Origin: Selaginella tamariscina
Taxonomy: Eukaryota; Streptophyta; Lycopodiopsida; Selaginellales; Selaginellaceae
Assembly (NCBI GenBank): GCA_003024785.1
Contig: PUQB01000236.1
Coordinates: 166,097-230,096 of the forward strand
Direction of reading: 5' to 3'
DNA: 64,000 nucleotides
Translations under genes and position numbers: made by a program
Part shown: in pieces, positions 48,845 through 61,399 of the stretch
Layout: each line of letters begins with the position of its first letter
Numbering within the stretch: the first letter of the stretch is position 1
Notes under the pieces: model-generated
Seen by the model: the letters and a program-made list of their open reading frames with translations, nothing else
What the model was told of the DNA's origin: nothing
Database searches by the model: none

Positions 48845-49763
48845 TTAGATACCTCGTTTATTTGAAGGTCAGCTTTGGAAGGCAAAGTATTGCGAAGAGG
48901 TGAAATCCATGAGTCGACCATTTGCTAGTCATAATATAAAACTAAAGTTAGTACTGATAGAAACATCATATATTCTCTAGTATATGCCCTCAAACACAGT
49001 AATTGTATGTATATGTAAAATCCTTGTTTTAATAATATATCACACACAAGTCGTACCTCGGCACTTGCACGGAAAGACAAACACACAAGATTTGCACGAG
49101 CGTTGTCTTTGAGTGGGAAAATGAATGATTCACGACTTGCCTTGTACACTATCGACTTTGGAAATATAACGGCTTTCTGAGCATCTTCTAGTTCCGTGCT
49201 TGTAGCAAACACCTTAAAAACAGTATACATAAGTACATACATGTACACTTAGTACAAACCTTGCCGCCATGTTCCTTCATCTCTTTGATATCTTGAAAAT
49301 AACCACGATTTATGTCTTCCATTCTGCACTAAAAACATATACCATCTAATAAAGAATGTACTATGATTGAATATATATAAGACTATCTATCTATCTAACT
49401 GTGTGTGTGTGTGTGTGTGTATATGTCTATATATCTATATATTATATATATATATATATAGATAGATAGATAGATAGATAGATAGAACGACTTACATCTT
49501 CACTCTTTCCTTCTCGCGAGCCTCTTTGCGAGCTTCCTTCTTATTGGGTACCTAAAATGATAACAGATTTAAACATTCACAACTTATACATTATAGTACA
49601 TTATTCGAACAAATCATTTTTATAATCACATTTTCTTAATCATGCGAATTAACACGAATTAGACACATACCGCTGCAGCAGTGGAGAAGTATGAAGAAGA
49701 TTTCCGGTGTGTAGATGCCATAACCGCATTCGCAAGGCGCCCCCCCAGGCGCATCGCCTTCAT
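48109..49763 (-). CDS. ATP10: Mitochondrial ATP synthase assembly factor ATP10, 7 exons
   Basis: ATP10 helps assemble the Fo sector (subunit 6 with the ring) at the inner mitochondrial membrane. Exons are about 49763-49671, 49551-49496, 49329-49260, 49212-49057, 48924-48853, 48762-48594 and 48285-48109. Exon 1 (MKAMRLGGRLANAVMASTHR, then SSSYFSTAAA) is an amphipathic, Arg/Ser-rich presequence without acidic residues, as expected for mitochondrial import. Exon 3 has MEDINRGYFQDIKEMKEHGGK. Exon 4 has AVIFPKSIVY and LVCLSFRASAE. Exon 5 opens QMVDSWISPLRN, a family signature. Exon 6 has LYAFGDSYEFRKALHVTNRLTG. Exon 7 has YLVDQSGRI, then ASGKATSEEAS in a shifted frame. One-base indels lie in exons 6 and 7, so the exact stop is uncertain (48109 or about 48183). 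Telo-box motifs precede the start. Confidence 0.87.
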
Positions 49764-50536
49764 CGTGAACCCTAATCCTCTGAATTAGGGTTTAGTTTAG
49801 GTCTATTTTTAGGGTTTGGTTAGGTATATTTTTAAGGAATATAAATATAGATTTTATAAACAATAGTGTACGTGGTTAAATTAAATAATAATAATAATAA
49901 AAAATTTTAAAGGAGAATAACTGCAAATGACAAAAATAACCCCTTCATTTCCACTAAACCGGGGCCCTAAAGCTGACAATTTAGGGTAATAATATCTTGT
50001 GCATGAGTTTCAAATGCACTTAGGACTTTTTATTAAACAAATTTACATAATTATCAAATTGACCTTTCATACATGCAATATTAGATATACAACGCAAATA
50101 ATAAATATATTGTTTAATGCTAAAATATATAACATTGTCTAATATAGGTCAGTTTGATAATTATATAAAATTAAAGGCTCAATTTAATAATTTTTTATAA
50201 TATAAGTATATTATGAATATCCTGTTTTATGGGGATCACGATCAACTTGCCGAGATTCTTCACATGCATATCTGTTGCCACGGAAACACAATCTTAAATA
50301 TTGAAATTAAATTAAAATTAAATTAATTAAATATATTAAATAAAACTATATAAAATTCCGTGTATAGATTCGAAAGTCAGCTCTTCTTGTCACTGATACA
50401 TAACTTGATGTGTAAGTCAGAATAATGTTTCCAAATGTCAATGGGTACTTGTGAGTACATGCACCCCACTTAACCGTACTACACGTCACTACGCACGTCG
50501 TGTGCATATGCGTGTCCCTGGGTGTTTTTGCCTCTA

Positions 50537-50590
<54 letters not shown>

Positions 50591-51268
50591 TTAAGGCTGA
50601 CGTATTATGTGTTTAGTTTAGACCTACTCAAGTAATCGAGTTAAATATGTAAAATAAATTTAATAAATAATTCATATATTATAATACAAAGGCTAGATAT
50701 ACAGTATAAACATACAAATTATTTAAATGCATATAAGAATCAAGGGGGTATTAATTATTATTATTTAAGAAGGCAATAGTGTAAGGTATGTGACAGTTGA
50801 CTAACTTATTGCTTATTTAAAATATTACTTTTTATTTTTAAATAAAATATTAATATATTTTTGACATTGTTCAATTTAAATCAGTTTAATTGTTTTATTT
50901 AGTATAAATAGAATATATTATTTTTTATTTATTAATATTATAGTCAGGCCCTTATTTATTTTACTACGCTGTTTCATCGTGCTATAGTATATTAAATAAA
51001 GTTAATATATTTAATTAAAATTATTATTTTTAATTATCTTACTTAAGGCAATACTGATTCGAATATGCCCACAAAATGCCAAAACGTGTTTAAAATTAGT
51101 AAACCTAATTTCCGGACGGCCGGACGGCCGGACTGACAAGGTACGGTACCGTATATTTAGTCGGATTTTATAAAACCGCTCATTTCCCCCATATATTAGT
51201 GCTTCATTTCTCTCTGAATCTCTCATCAAGTCTGCGAGAATTCATATGTAAATTCACACATTTCAAAA
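49764..51268. other. Divergent intergenic region between ATP10 and the PIRL gene
   Basis: Telo-box-like AACCCTAAT (49768-49776), TTAGGGTTTA (49784-49793) and TTTAGGGTTT (49808-49817) sit just upstream of ATP10. A CTAT/GT microsatellite lies at 50537-50590. Near the PIRL start, a CGGACGGCCGGACGGCCGGA repeat (51113-51133) is followed by the palindrome TACGGTACCGTA (51142-51153). The rest is AT-rich with no gene. Confidence 0.6.
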
Positions 51269-52874
51269 ATGGCTACAATTGTTAGAATTGCAGAGACTAA
51301 GGCTATGCTGAATGCTCTTGGTCCTCGCCCAGATGCGCAGCTTGTTAAGGAAGCCCATCATGCTTTGTCTGTCATTGATGAGTACTTAGCGAAGGAGCTT
51401 GACTGTCTCGCTCGCGAGAGTATGCCTGCAGAGATTTCTGCTGCAGATTGGGAGTCTCTCATGGTAGATTTATAATCTCTCGTAAGTGGTTGCTAACAGT
51501 GTTCATATATGTGCAGTCCGAGAAAGAAGCGCAGGCAATCGAAGCAGCAGAAGAGGAGAAGCTCCCTTACAAGTCTGTCATTCAGCTAGACGAGTTACAT
51601 CGTCTCTACTCAGGTGGGTACTTATAGACACACATCTGATGTGTACTAGCGTGTGTGTATGTGTATAGAGATGCTCAAGAGCGCGGAATCGTCACCGTTT
51701 ATGATACCCGGCTCACCGATTCGGAGTCCGATGCGGCCTCTGTATATAACGGAGGATGTAGATGCTGAGACTGGAAAAGCTCTACAGGAGGCTTTTGATT
51801 GGAAATCTAATCAGCTTCTTCTTTCCTCACGTCGTGTTGTGTGTCTTCCTGAGGCACTTGGGAGGATCAAAACGCTTTCTATTATCAATCTCTCCAAGAA
51901 CTCTCTCCAGGTACACATATATACACACATGTGTATGGTTGCGTGCGTGTGTACTAGTGCAGTCAATCGTACACTTTTACAGGGACTTCCAGAGTCAATA
52001 TCGAGCCTTAGTAATCTCGTGACAGTTGACGTAAGCTCGAATCAGATTGCCACCTTGCCGGATTCCATCGGGGCACTTAAGAAGCTCCGTTTTCTTAATG
52101 TCTCCAGTAACACCTGAAGTCCTTACCGGATTCAATCGGACAATGCTAGTAAGTAGCGTGTTTGTGCGTGTACGTGTGTATTAACTGTGTATACATATAC
52201 GCAGCTCTCTGACGGAGTTGAATGCGAGCTTTAACCAGCTAGAGAAGCTCCCGACGAGCATAGGCTCGCTGTTGAACCTTGAGAAGCTTTCTTTACAGCT
52301 GAACAAGATGAGCATGCTCCCGAATTCACTGTCCGAGCTCGCCTCGCTCAAGGTCCTCGAGATACACTTCAACAAGCTCATTGCTCTTCCCTCTCGATCG
52401 GGAACCTCAAGGATCTCGAGGTTCTTAACTGTAGTAGCAACTTCAACAGTCTGGTCAGCCTGCCGAGCTCGATAGGAGACTTATACAACCTCAGGGAGCT
52501 TGATCTCAGCTACAATCAGATCCGGCAGCTACCGTTTACCATGGGACGCCTGAGGAAGCTCAGGAAACTTAAACTGGACCAGAACCCGCTGGTGTTACCG
52601 CCGCCTGAGGTGGTCGAACACAGCCTGGAAGCAGTACTGGAGTACTTGTCTGAGAAATGGAAGCTTAGTATGAAACTGAACGATGACTATGAGCCCGGGA
52701 GTCGGACTCCAGCTCGGACACCTGCTCGGACACCGGCCAAGGACTCCGAACCGGACTCCCAACCACCATCATGGTGGAGGTTCCAAGGTTATCTCTTGGT
52801 TAGGAGGTATGTGTGCTGCCGGGAGTGAGTTTAGGCGTCCTAACAAGATGGATAGGTACCTTGAACATCTATAG
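51269..52874 (+). CDS. Plant intracellular Ras-group-related LRR protein (PIRL), 5 exons
   Basis: PIRLs are cytosolic leucine-rich-repeat proteins like animal SHOC2, with roles in pollen and seed development. Exons are about 51269-51463, 51517-51613, 51669-51910, 51983-52148 and 52205-52874. The ATG (AAAATGGCT context) opens a helical leader ([20 protein letters not shown]). Exon 3 has [15 protein letters not shown] and the first repeat. About ten LRRs follow in the SLPxSIGxLxxLxxLxLSxNxL pattern: [71 protein letters not shown]-type motif was not evident. The tail has [11 protein letters not shown] tandem triplets and ends MDRYLEHL. Exons 1-3 are clean. One-base losses occur in exon 4 (about 52114), in exon 5 (about 52392) and once near the tail. 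This follows the family's common five-exon layout as I recall it. Confidence 0.9.
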
Positions 52875-53540
52875 TTATAACTTTTTATGTAGATTTATGT
52901 ATATGTGTCAAACTAATATATAAAAATAGTTAATAAAAACAAAAATATATATATATAGTTTGTACACACCATGGACAAAATAGCATGAAGAATTAGCAGA
53001 CAATGGTCTACATGATAATCATACACCTGCAAGAAAATATCTAGGTGTATAAGGCTTATTATACATACACAGGGTGTTAAACAGTACGTATACATTACAC
53101 GCACAAGGATACGTATAGGTGTACAACCTATAATATACACACACGTCGCAATCATAGGCATGTCTACGATGTAAAGTACTTTGCTTGTCTCCTAAGCGTT
53201 TAAAAAACCATGTATGAGACAAACACACACACACACACGGACGTAATAGTGTTGATAATACACCTATACATGCATACGTCAACTGTAGGTTGGTGCGTGG
53301 GCTCCTATACGTCGAAAGGGGACATATCAATCAACTATAGTCAAGAACCAACGACAAACTGTAAGTTGGCATATGTGATGTGTATGCGTGCGTGCGTGTG
53401 TGTATGTGTGTGTGTGAGTCTGGATGTCGTGATCAACTTCAGCCAACCACTAGAATCTCTACTAAGTTTGGCGTGTGTGTGTGTAGGTGCGTGCGTTAGA
53501 GAAGGACGTACCTGTGTTTGGTTTCTGGTCATATATAAGT
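52875..53540. other. Spacer downstream of PIRL, start of the repeat cluster
   Basis: AT-rich with short CA/GT runs. A local repeat, CATCAACTATAG / AACTGTAGGTTGG, occurs around 53277-53345. No gene was recognised. The short open frames here are microsatellite translations. Confidence 0.5.
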
Positions 53541-56500
53541 CAGAAAAGAAGTTCCAATGTCTATCAACCTATTCAATTCCGATATGACAGACTTCTGTGT
53601 GTGTGTGCGTGCGTGCGTGTGTGTGATAAAACTTCAAAGCTTATCTGAAATATATTGTCAAATACACACGCTCTTCTACACACACACACACAAATCAATT
53701 CAGACACGACATCCTACGCCTAGTTTTATCACCAATTACACACACAATGTATTATTGCATGTGTGTGCGTGCGTGCGTGCGTGTGTGTGTGTCGACTAGG
53801 CTATGTAGTGTACGAGCAAAACACCAAAAAGGAGACAAGATTAACTTTCCAAATATATTCTTTAATAATATGTAAATTCTAAATATTTAATATTTTGATT
53901 TGATATAGTGTTACTATATCAAATTTTTTAATAATATGTAAATTTAAATATAGTGTTATTGTATGAACACCTACACACACTAAATGCACGTCATAGTATG
54001 TGGGCTTTCGGCAAACATACTTGTCAAAAAGAAGTTTTGAAATGTCTATCGGTCAATTCAGGCACACACACAACACACACACACGTCTGTGTGGTCGCGT
54101 GTGTGTGTGTGTGTGTGTTATCTTGACGAGGATATCCTTGTGAAGTATAAATGTGTTATCGTGTCAACAGCCACACACACATAAAGCATGTATATATGTT
54201 ATTATATAAGAAACTGTGTTGAGATGTCAAATGTGGTCCCTAATATAAAGAAAACATAAATATGACAATAATAATTATTGGATATGTTCATTGTGTGTGT
54301 GTGTGTGTAGAAAGATTCTTTACACAGAGAGAATTAGCGATGTGTGGTGCGTGTGCGTGTGTGTGTGTGTTACATACTGTACCAAAGTTAACTTTTACAC
54401 CAAGAGAGGAGATGAAGTTAACTTTCTCACCAATAACAATAATATTTAATATATAAATAATATTTCTATTAAAATGTATTATTTTTAAGATAAATATTCA
54501 TTTTTTGTTACATAAAATTAAACTTAAGATATTGACAAAATAACATTGCATTTGATCAAGACATTTTGACAAACATAATATTCAAGTTGACAAGGGTACC
54601 TTCACATCTGTGCACTCACGGACGTGCCTGCACACACACACATATACATGTGTGTGTAAAACATGTCGTGTTTGTATTGATTTATATATATTTCAAAGCT
54701 TCTTTTTGACATACACACACGCGCATACACAAGAGAGGCATATGTGTGTGTGTGTGTATCCTGTTCAAATTGATTTTAAAACTGCTTTTTACAACAAGCA
54801 TATGACCCCAGAGTTGACATTCATTTATGATAACACACGTATACGCTATTTTTTTTAATAGAAGGTTTAACAAATACGTATTATGTACACACACACACAC
54901 AACAAATATTAATTTATTGTTTAATATTTTATATACATAAACTACTTATATTGCACACTGTGTATATACGTTAAAGAAATTCTTAGTATGTTAAAAATAA
55001 TGCAAAAGTAAAATAAATTATTAAACATTGTCTTTAATAAAATAACTAAATTAAAACAGTTTACTTTAATTGTAACGCTCAAAAATAATTAAATATGAAA
55101 TTTAATCCATACTTATTAAGTAATGTTTATAAAGCAAATATTTAATTATAAGGCATCAGATACAGTTACAAATAAAATTGAATAATTATGTACAAGCATG
55201 CAGAGCCACAATTATTAAATTAATTATTTTGTTATTTTATATGCATTTGTAAGATATTAATGAAAAAGATCTTTAAACTTTCAATTAAACAAAATGTACG
55301 TGCATTGTCTGTTTTGTCATAGTATGTGAGATGTTACACACACACACACACACACACACGGTCTGTGTGGTTTCGTGTGGGGTATGTAAAAATACACGTG
55401 TGTGTGTAACTACACACATGTATATCTGTCATTATATAAGAAACTTTGTGTTGAGATGTCAAATGTGTATAAGAAGTTTTGAAATGTCTATCAATCAATT
55501 CAGGCACAAGATGTACACACAGTCTGTGTGGTTTCGTGTGTGGTGTATGTAGAATACATGTGTGTGTGTGTGTGTGTGTGTGTTATCTTTACGAGGATAT
55601 CCTTGTGAAGTATAAATGTGTATCGTGTCAACAACCACACACACATAAAGCATGTATATATGTTATTATATAAGAAACTTTGTATTGAGATGTCAAATGT
55701 GTGTGGTCCCTAATATAAAGAAAAACATAAATTATTAGTATTAGATGATCAGAATATAAAAGTAGACACTTAGAATATATTATAAATCTTAATTTCATAA
55801 ACTTCTGTAAAAGATTGCATTGAAAAATATAAGGCTTTTACAATTTAATTTAATTCTGATGAGCGTCCCAAACAGTAGCGTGTATGAAAACTTTCTGAAA
55901 ATTAACATGTAGTGGAGATCAAAAGCATTACTTTAAACTATATACAAGTTAAAAGTTTACAAAACATATACACAACTTTTTTTTTATAGAAAATTTAATC
56001 CACAATACATCTGAATTATTCTAAGAACACACAGTGTGAAGGTAAGTACAACACAACTAGTATATACACACACACAAACATAACAAATATCAATTTATTG
56101 TTTAATAATTATATACTTATATTATGTTAAATAAATTCTTAGCATGTTAAAAACTAAAATAAATTATTAAACATTGTCTTTAATAAATTTGCTTTAAAAT
56201 AAAGAATTATTAAAAACTAAATTAAAAAACACCAGTTTACTTTAATTGTAACGCATAATTATTAAAATTTACAATAATTATTTCGAAGTTGCTTTCATTT
56301 ATGAAATTTAATCCATACTTATTAAGTAATGTTTATAAAGCAAATATTTAATTATAAGGCATCAGATACAGTAATTAACAGATATGTACAAGCATGCAGA
56401 GCCACAATTATTAAATTAATTATTATTGTTTTTATATGCATTTGTAAGATAGTATGTGAGATGTTACACACACACACGGTCTGTGTGGTCGCGTGTGTGG

Positions 56501-59500
56501 GTGTATGTAAGATTACACACGTGTGTGTGTTGTCTTATCCTTGTGAAGTATAAATGTGTTAGCTACACACACAAAGTATGTATATCTGTTATTAAGTCAA
56601 ATGTGTGTGGTCCCTAATATAAAGAAAAAACATAAATATGACAACGATAATTATTAGTATTTGTCAAATTGGATATTTTCATTGTGTGTGTGCTGAAATA
56701 TTCCTTTTAAAAATTAATAAAATTATTTAATATTCATATTTAATTATTCTTACTGCTAAAATAAAATGGTAATAAAACTTTAAACTATATACAAGTGATC
56801 AATATAAATCTGGAGAATAAAAGTTACACCACACAAGAACACGCATGCACACGCGTAAACAAACATATACAGAGGCGGTGTGCGTGCGTGCGTGTGTTAT
56901 ATTACTCTACCAAAGTCCAAAGTTAAGTTTACACCAAATGAAGTAACAATAATAGTAATTTTTAAAATATATAAATAATATTCTGTTGATATATATTATT
57001 TTTGAAGGTTTATTAATATTTAAACTTAATGAATTAAATAGCTTAAATATAAACCATATTAATTTAAAATAAAAGTAAAAATAAAATAAAAAACCATATT
57101 GTATATTTGCATAGCGAGTGTGTACATGTGTGTTATCATAAATAAAAACCTCCCTATGTGTTGACAAAAGATGTTGCTTCAAAAGGACACGCACGCACGC
57201 ACGTATGTATTTGGGCATGTGTGTGTATAAGAATTATAGCAGTAGAAATATTATTGAGTCAACACCTACACACATGTACGTTGTCATAGTATATGTCAAA
57301 AAGAAGTTTTGAAATATCTATCAATCAATACAAACACGACATTCACACACACACACACACACCTGTGTGCGTGAGTGCGGACACGTCCGTGAGTGCACGT
57401 ATACGTACCACACATATATATAGTGCGTATGTGTGTATTCATAGTGCATATTAAGAAGATGTCAAATGTGTATGGTTTAATATAAGAATATATAAATAAA
57501 ACATGGGCTTTGACTTACAAATTTTCATGTGAAGGTACTCGTACTCCACGTCCAGCCTTTCCATGTATGCTTTTAATTCTATATTTTATAATTTCAAATA
57601 ATTATTAAAAATAAAAAACTATTAAATAAATAAATAAATAAATAAATAGTTTGAGAAGGTTTAGAAATAGAAATCATATAATACCTAGCATATTCTTAGT
57701 ATCTACGAGTTTATATATTCTAAGTATCTATTCCTTCTTAATATTAAAGTGCATTATATATGCTTCATGAATGGTGAATTAATAACTAAATAAAATATAC
57801 ACACATAATATTTACTAAATATCTTATAGTGATAAATAGCTGATGTGTAATTTTATAAGTTAAAATTTCATTAAGAAAATTAAGAACATTTTTGGTGTCA
57901 AAAGATACAGAATCATAATTAATTAAATTTTAATTAACTGAAAAATTATATATAAAGATCTTTTTCACTAATATCTTACAAATGCATATAAAATAATAAA
58001 AATAATTAATTTAATAATTGTGGCTCGGCATGCTTGTAAATATCTGTTAATTATTCAATATATATAACTGTATCTGATGCCTTATAATTAAATATTTCTT
58101 TATAAAACATTACTTAATAAGTAAGGATTAAATAAATGAAAGTAACTTCGAAAGTAATTATTGTTTGATGTCTAAAGTTTAATAATGATGCGTTACAATT
58201 AACTTAAACTGGTGTTTTTAATAATTGATTAAGCAAATTTATTAAAGAAAATGTTAATAATTTATTTTATTTTTGCATTGTTTTAGTAAAACCTCAACTT
58301 TTTAACATGCTAAGAATTTCTTTAAACATATACACACAGTGTGTTATATAAGTAGTTTATGTATATAAATTATTAAGCAATAAATTGATATTTGTTATAT
58401 TTGTATACATAATACGTATTTGTGTGTGTACTTACCTTTATACTATTATAGACTGTGTGTGTTCTTACACATGGATTGTGGATTAAATTTCTATTATAAA
58501 AAATATGTGTATTATAAGCGTATTATTTTTGTAAACTTTTAACTTGTATATAGTTTAAAGTAATGCTTTTAATTTCCATTACAATTTAATTTTCAGAAAA
58601 TTTCCATACATTATACTGTTCGCGATGTTCATTAGAATTAAATTAGATTGTTCAAAGTCTTACTTAATCGTTGTGTCTGTCCTACACACACACATGTGTG
58701 TGTGCGGCACGTCCGTGTGTGCACGTATGTAAACGTACCACACATACATATAGTAGTTTAGTGTGTGTCATGTCATGGGCATCCCATCTCGTCGTGTGTG
58801 TGCGCTTGTGTAGATATAGAAAGAAGAAACATTCATATGCACTTTACACATTAAGAAGGAATAAATACCTAGAATATGCTAACTATCACCTTGTAGATAC
58901 TAAAGGTCATGATTTCTATTTCTAAACCTTTTTTAAACAATTTATTTAATAGATTCTTTTAATATATTTTTAATAATTAGTTTTAAATTCTAGAATATAC
59001 AATTAAAAGCATACGGGAAAGGTTAGACGCGTAGTATGAAGCTTCATATATTATCTTTGTTTTGATTTTCTATAATGTATATATATTTTATGTAGTGTTT
59101 ACTTTAAGTAACGTTTTATTAATCTACCTAGTTTGATTATGATTCTATATTTTATAATTACATTGAGACTGCGTGTGTTTGTGTACCCACAACAGATATT
59201 TTGGTATTTTCATGTGTGTGTGTGTTGGATAAGGATGCATGTGAATTAAATAATTAAACAAAGTATATGCCCATAATATTTAATAAACATGTTATAGTGA
59301 TAAATAGCTAGTCTGTAATTTGTAAATTAAAATTTCATTAAGAAAATTAAAAAACATTCATGGTACATGATTAAATTTCAATTAATTGATAAATACTAAA
59401 AACCAAGGTTAAAACATGTATTTCAAAAATTATCTATAAAGATCTTTTTTCAAAATAAAATAACAAAATAAACTTAAGTTAATTAAATGTGCCTGGGCAT

Positions 59501-60830
59501 AGAATGGTTCATAGTCCGAAAATTTTAAATTCTTTAATTGAACATTTTAATATAATTTTAGATATATTAAGAAAAATCAATCATAAACTCCGATTTAAAT
59601 TCAAGAATATTCTCTATTATCAAGCTTAACATAAAAGAAATTACTTTGTGGTTTTATGCAGGTAGAATGTTCAGAAGTTATTCAAAATTCAATTTATTAA
59701 TTTTATTAAAAAATGAAAATAACTTCGAAAGTAATCATTGTTTGATGTTTAAATTTTTAATAACTATGTACAATTAAATTAAATTGGTGTTTTTAATTAA
59801 TATTTAATAATTTAACATAACATTAAATTTATTAAAACAATATTTAATAATTTAGGGTAGGTTCTCCCTTAATCATAATTAATTAAGTTAATTATTTTAA
59901 TATGCATTTTGAAATATAAATGAAAAGACATCTCGGGTTAATACATTTCATCTAAATACACGAATGATATATATATATATTTTAAATCTTAAATACATTT
60001 TTGTTCTGGATTTTGAATATTTATTAATTAATTAAGTTTTAATTAATTACCACTAATACAATAATTTTTAAATATAAATAATATTCTATTAAATTATATT
60101 ATTTTGATAATAAATTCATTTTGTATTTTAAATGATTTACTAATATTTGAACTTAATGAACTAAATAGTTTAAATATATAACATCAATTTTTTGGCACGA
60201 TCACATGAAAATCTCCCTATGTCAACTCTGGAGTGATATGCTTCACAAAACATGTTAGAAAAGCAGCTTTCAAATCAATTTGAACATGATACACACACAT
60301 GCCTCTCTTGTGTATGCACGTGTGTGTATGTCAAAAAGAAGTTTTGAAATATACACCACATGTTTTACACACACATGTATATGTGTTTGTGTGGTGTGGG
60401 GCACGTCCGCGAGTGCACGTATGTAAACGTACCCTTGTCAACTCGAATATGTGTGCCAAATGTCTTGATGAAAGACAGTGTTATCTTGTCAATATCTTAA
60501 GTTATACCAAAAATATTGTAAAATAATACTTGTCAAATTATGTTATAATAGTTAACATTAACATTAATATGTAAAGTGTCAGTTTTGAGAAATTGATAAG
60601 TTATTTTACATTTAATATACTTGATAAAAGTTTTAGAACGTAAATACTTTGTATGTTTTCTGAATAATAAAATAAAATGGAAACTAAAACCAGAACCTTT
60701 AAGAAAAGTAATTAACTTTAAACTATACAGTATATAAGTGATTTTTTTACAAGAAATTAAAGTTTTACAAAATGTACACACATACAATACATAAATATTT
60801 TCAAATATTGTAATTTTAAAATAATTATTA
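53540..60830. repeat. Nested direct and inverted repeat cluster, unit about 0.9-1.5 kb
   Basis: A unit recurs containing AAGAAGTTTTGAAATGTCTATC, GT/CA runs, GATGTCAAATGTG then GGTCCCTAATATAAAG, and an AT-rich half with GGCATCAGATACAGT, AAGCATGCAGAGCCACAATT and GCATTTGTAAGAT. Direct copies include 54025-54280 with 54840-55310, 55460-55740 and 55975-56640. The AT-rich half recurs inverted at 57890-58440. The 54540-54830 segment recurs inverted at 60190-60490. Another pair of direct copies is 57770-57900 and 59225-59390. Overall there is an inverted symmetry around 57.3-57.7 kb. No coding sequence or transposase was seen. Confidence 0.75.
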
Positions 60831-61165
60831 AATTATGTGAAAAGAATCTATCAAATATAATTATTTAAGAAAGTTCAGAGATAGAACTACATAAAAATAC
60901 TATGCATATATATATATAGAGTGTGCCTGTGTGTGTGCAGTATAACACTCCGTACACTATGTGGAGGATATCCTACAAGTTAAAACCATATATAACATAT
61001 TACATAAAGGAAATTCAACGTTTTAAAGTTTAATTTTATTATTATATCATTTTATTAGTTTTAGCATGTTATATATATTAACTATGTGTTCTAGGTGTTG
61101 GATAGTGATGTAGCGGTATGTGGAAGTATAAAATCAGATGGAGATGTTCTTAAACGGGGCTTATA

Positions 61166-61244
<79 letters not shown>

Positions 61245-61399
61245 TTGATCAAAGGAAGTTCAAAGAGTTTCCGAAAGTTTTCACAATGTCACACAGAAAT
61301 GTTATAGAAAGGATGTCTATTCATTTGGGCGAAAGTCATAAAATAATACAAATGGATACACGATAGTTTTGAAGTTGCCTGCACTTATGTAGCAAATGC
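60831..61399. other. Spacer with a long CT/CA microsatellite, 3' flank of the kinase gene
   Basis: A (CT)n(CA)n run lies at 61171-61239. The remainder is AT-rich with no gene recognised. Confidence 0.6.

Noticed and set aside
49380..49490. CRISPR-like or regularly spaced repeats, including the GT, CTAT and GATA runs here
   Set aside because: These are simple microsatellites without spacers, in eukaryotic DNA.
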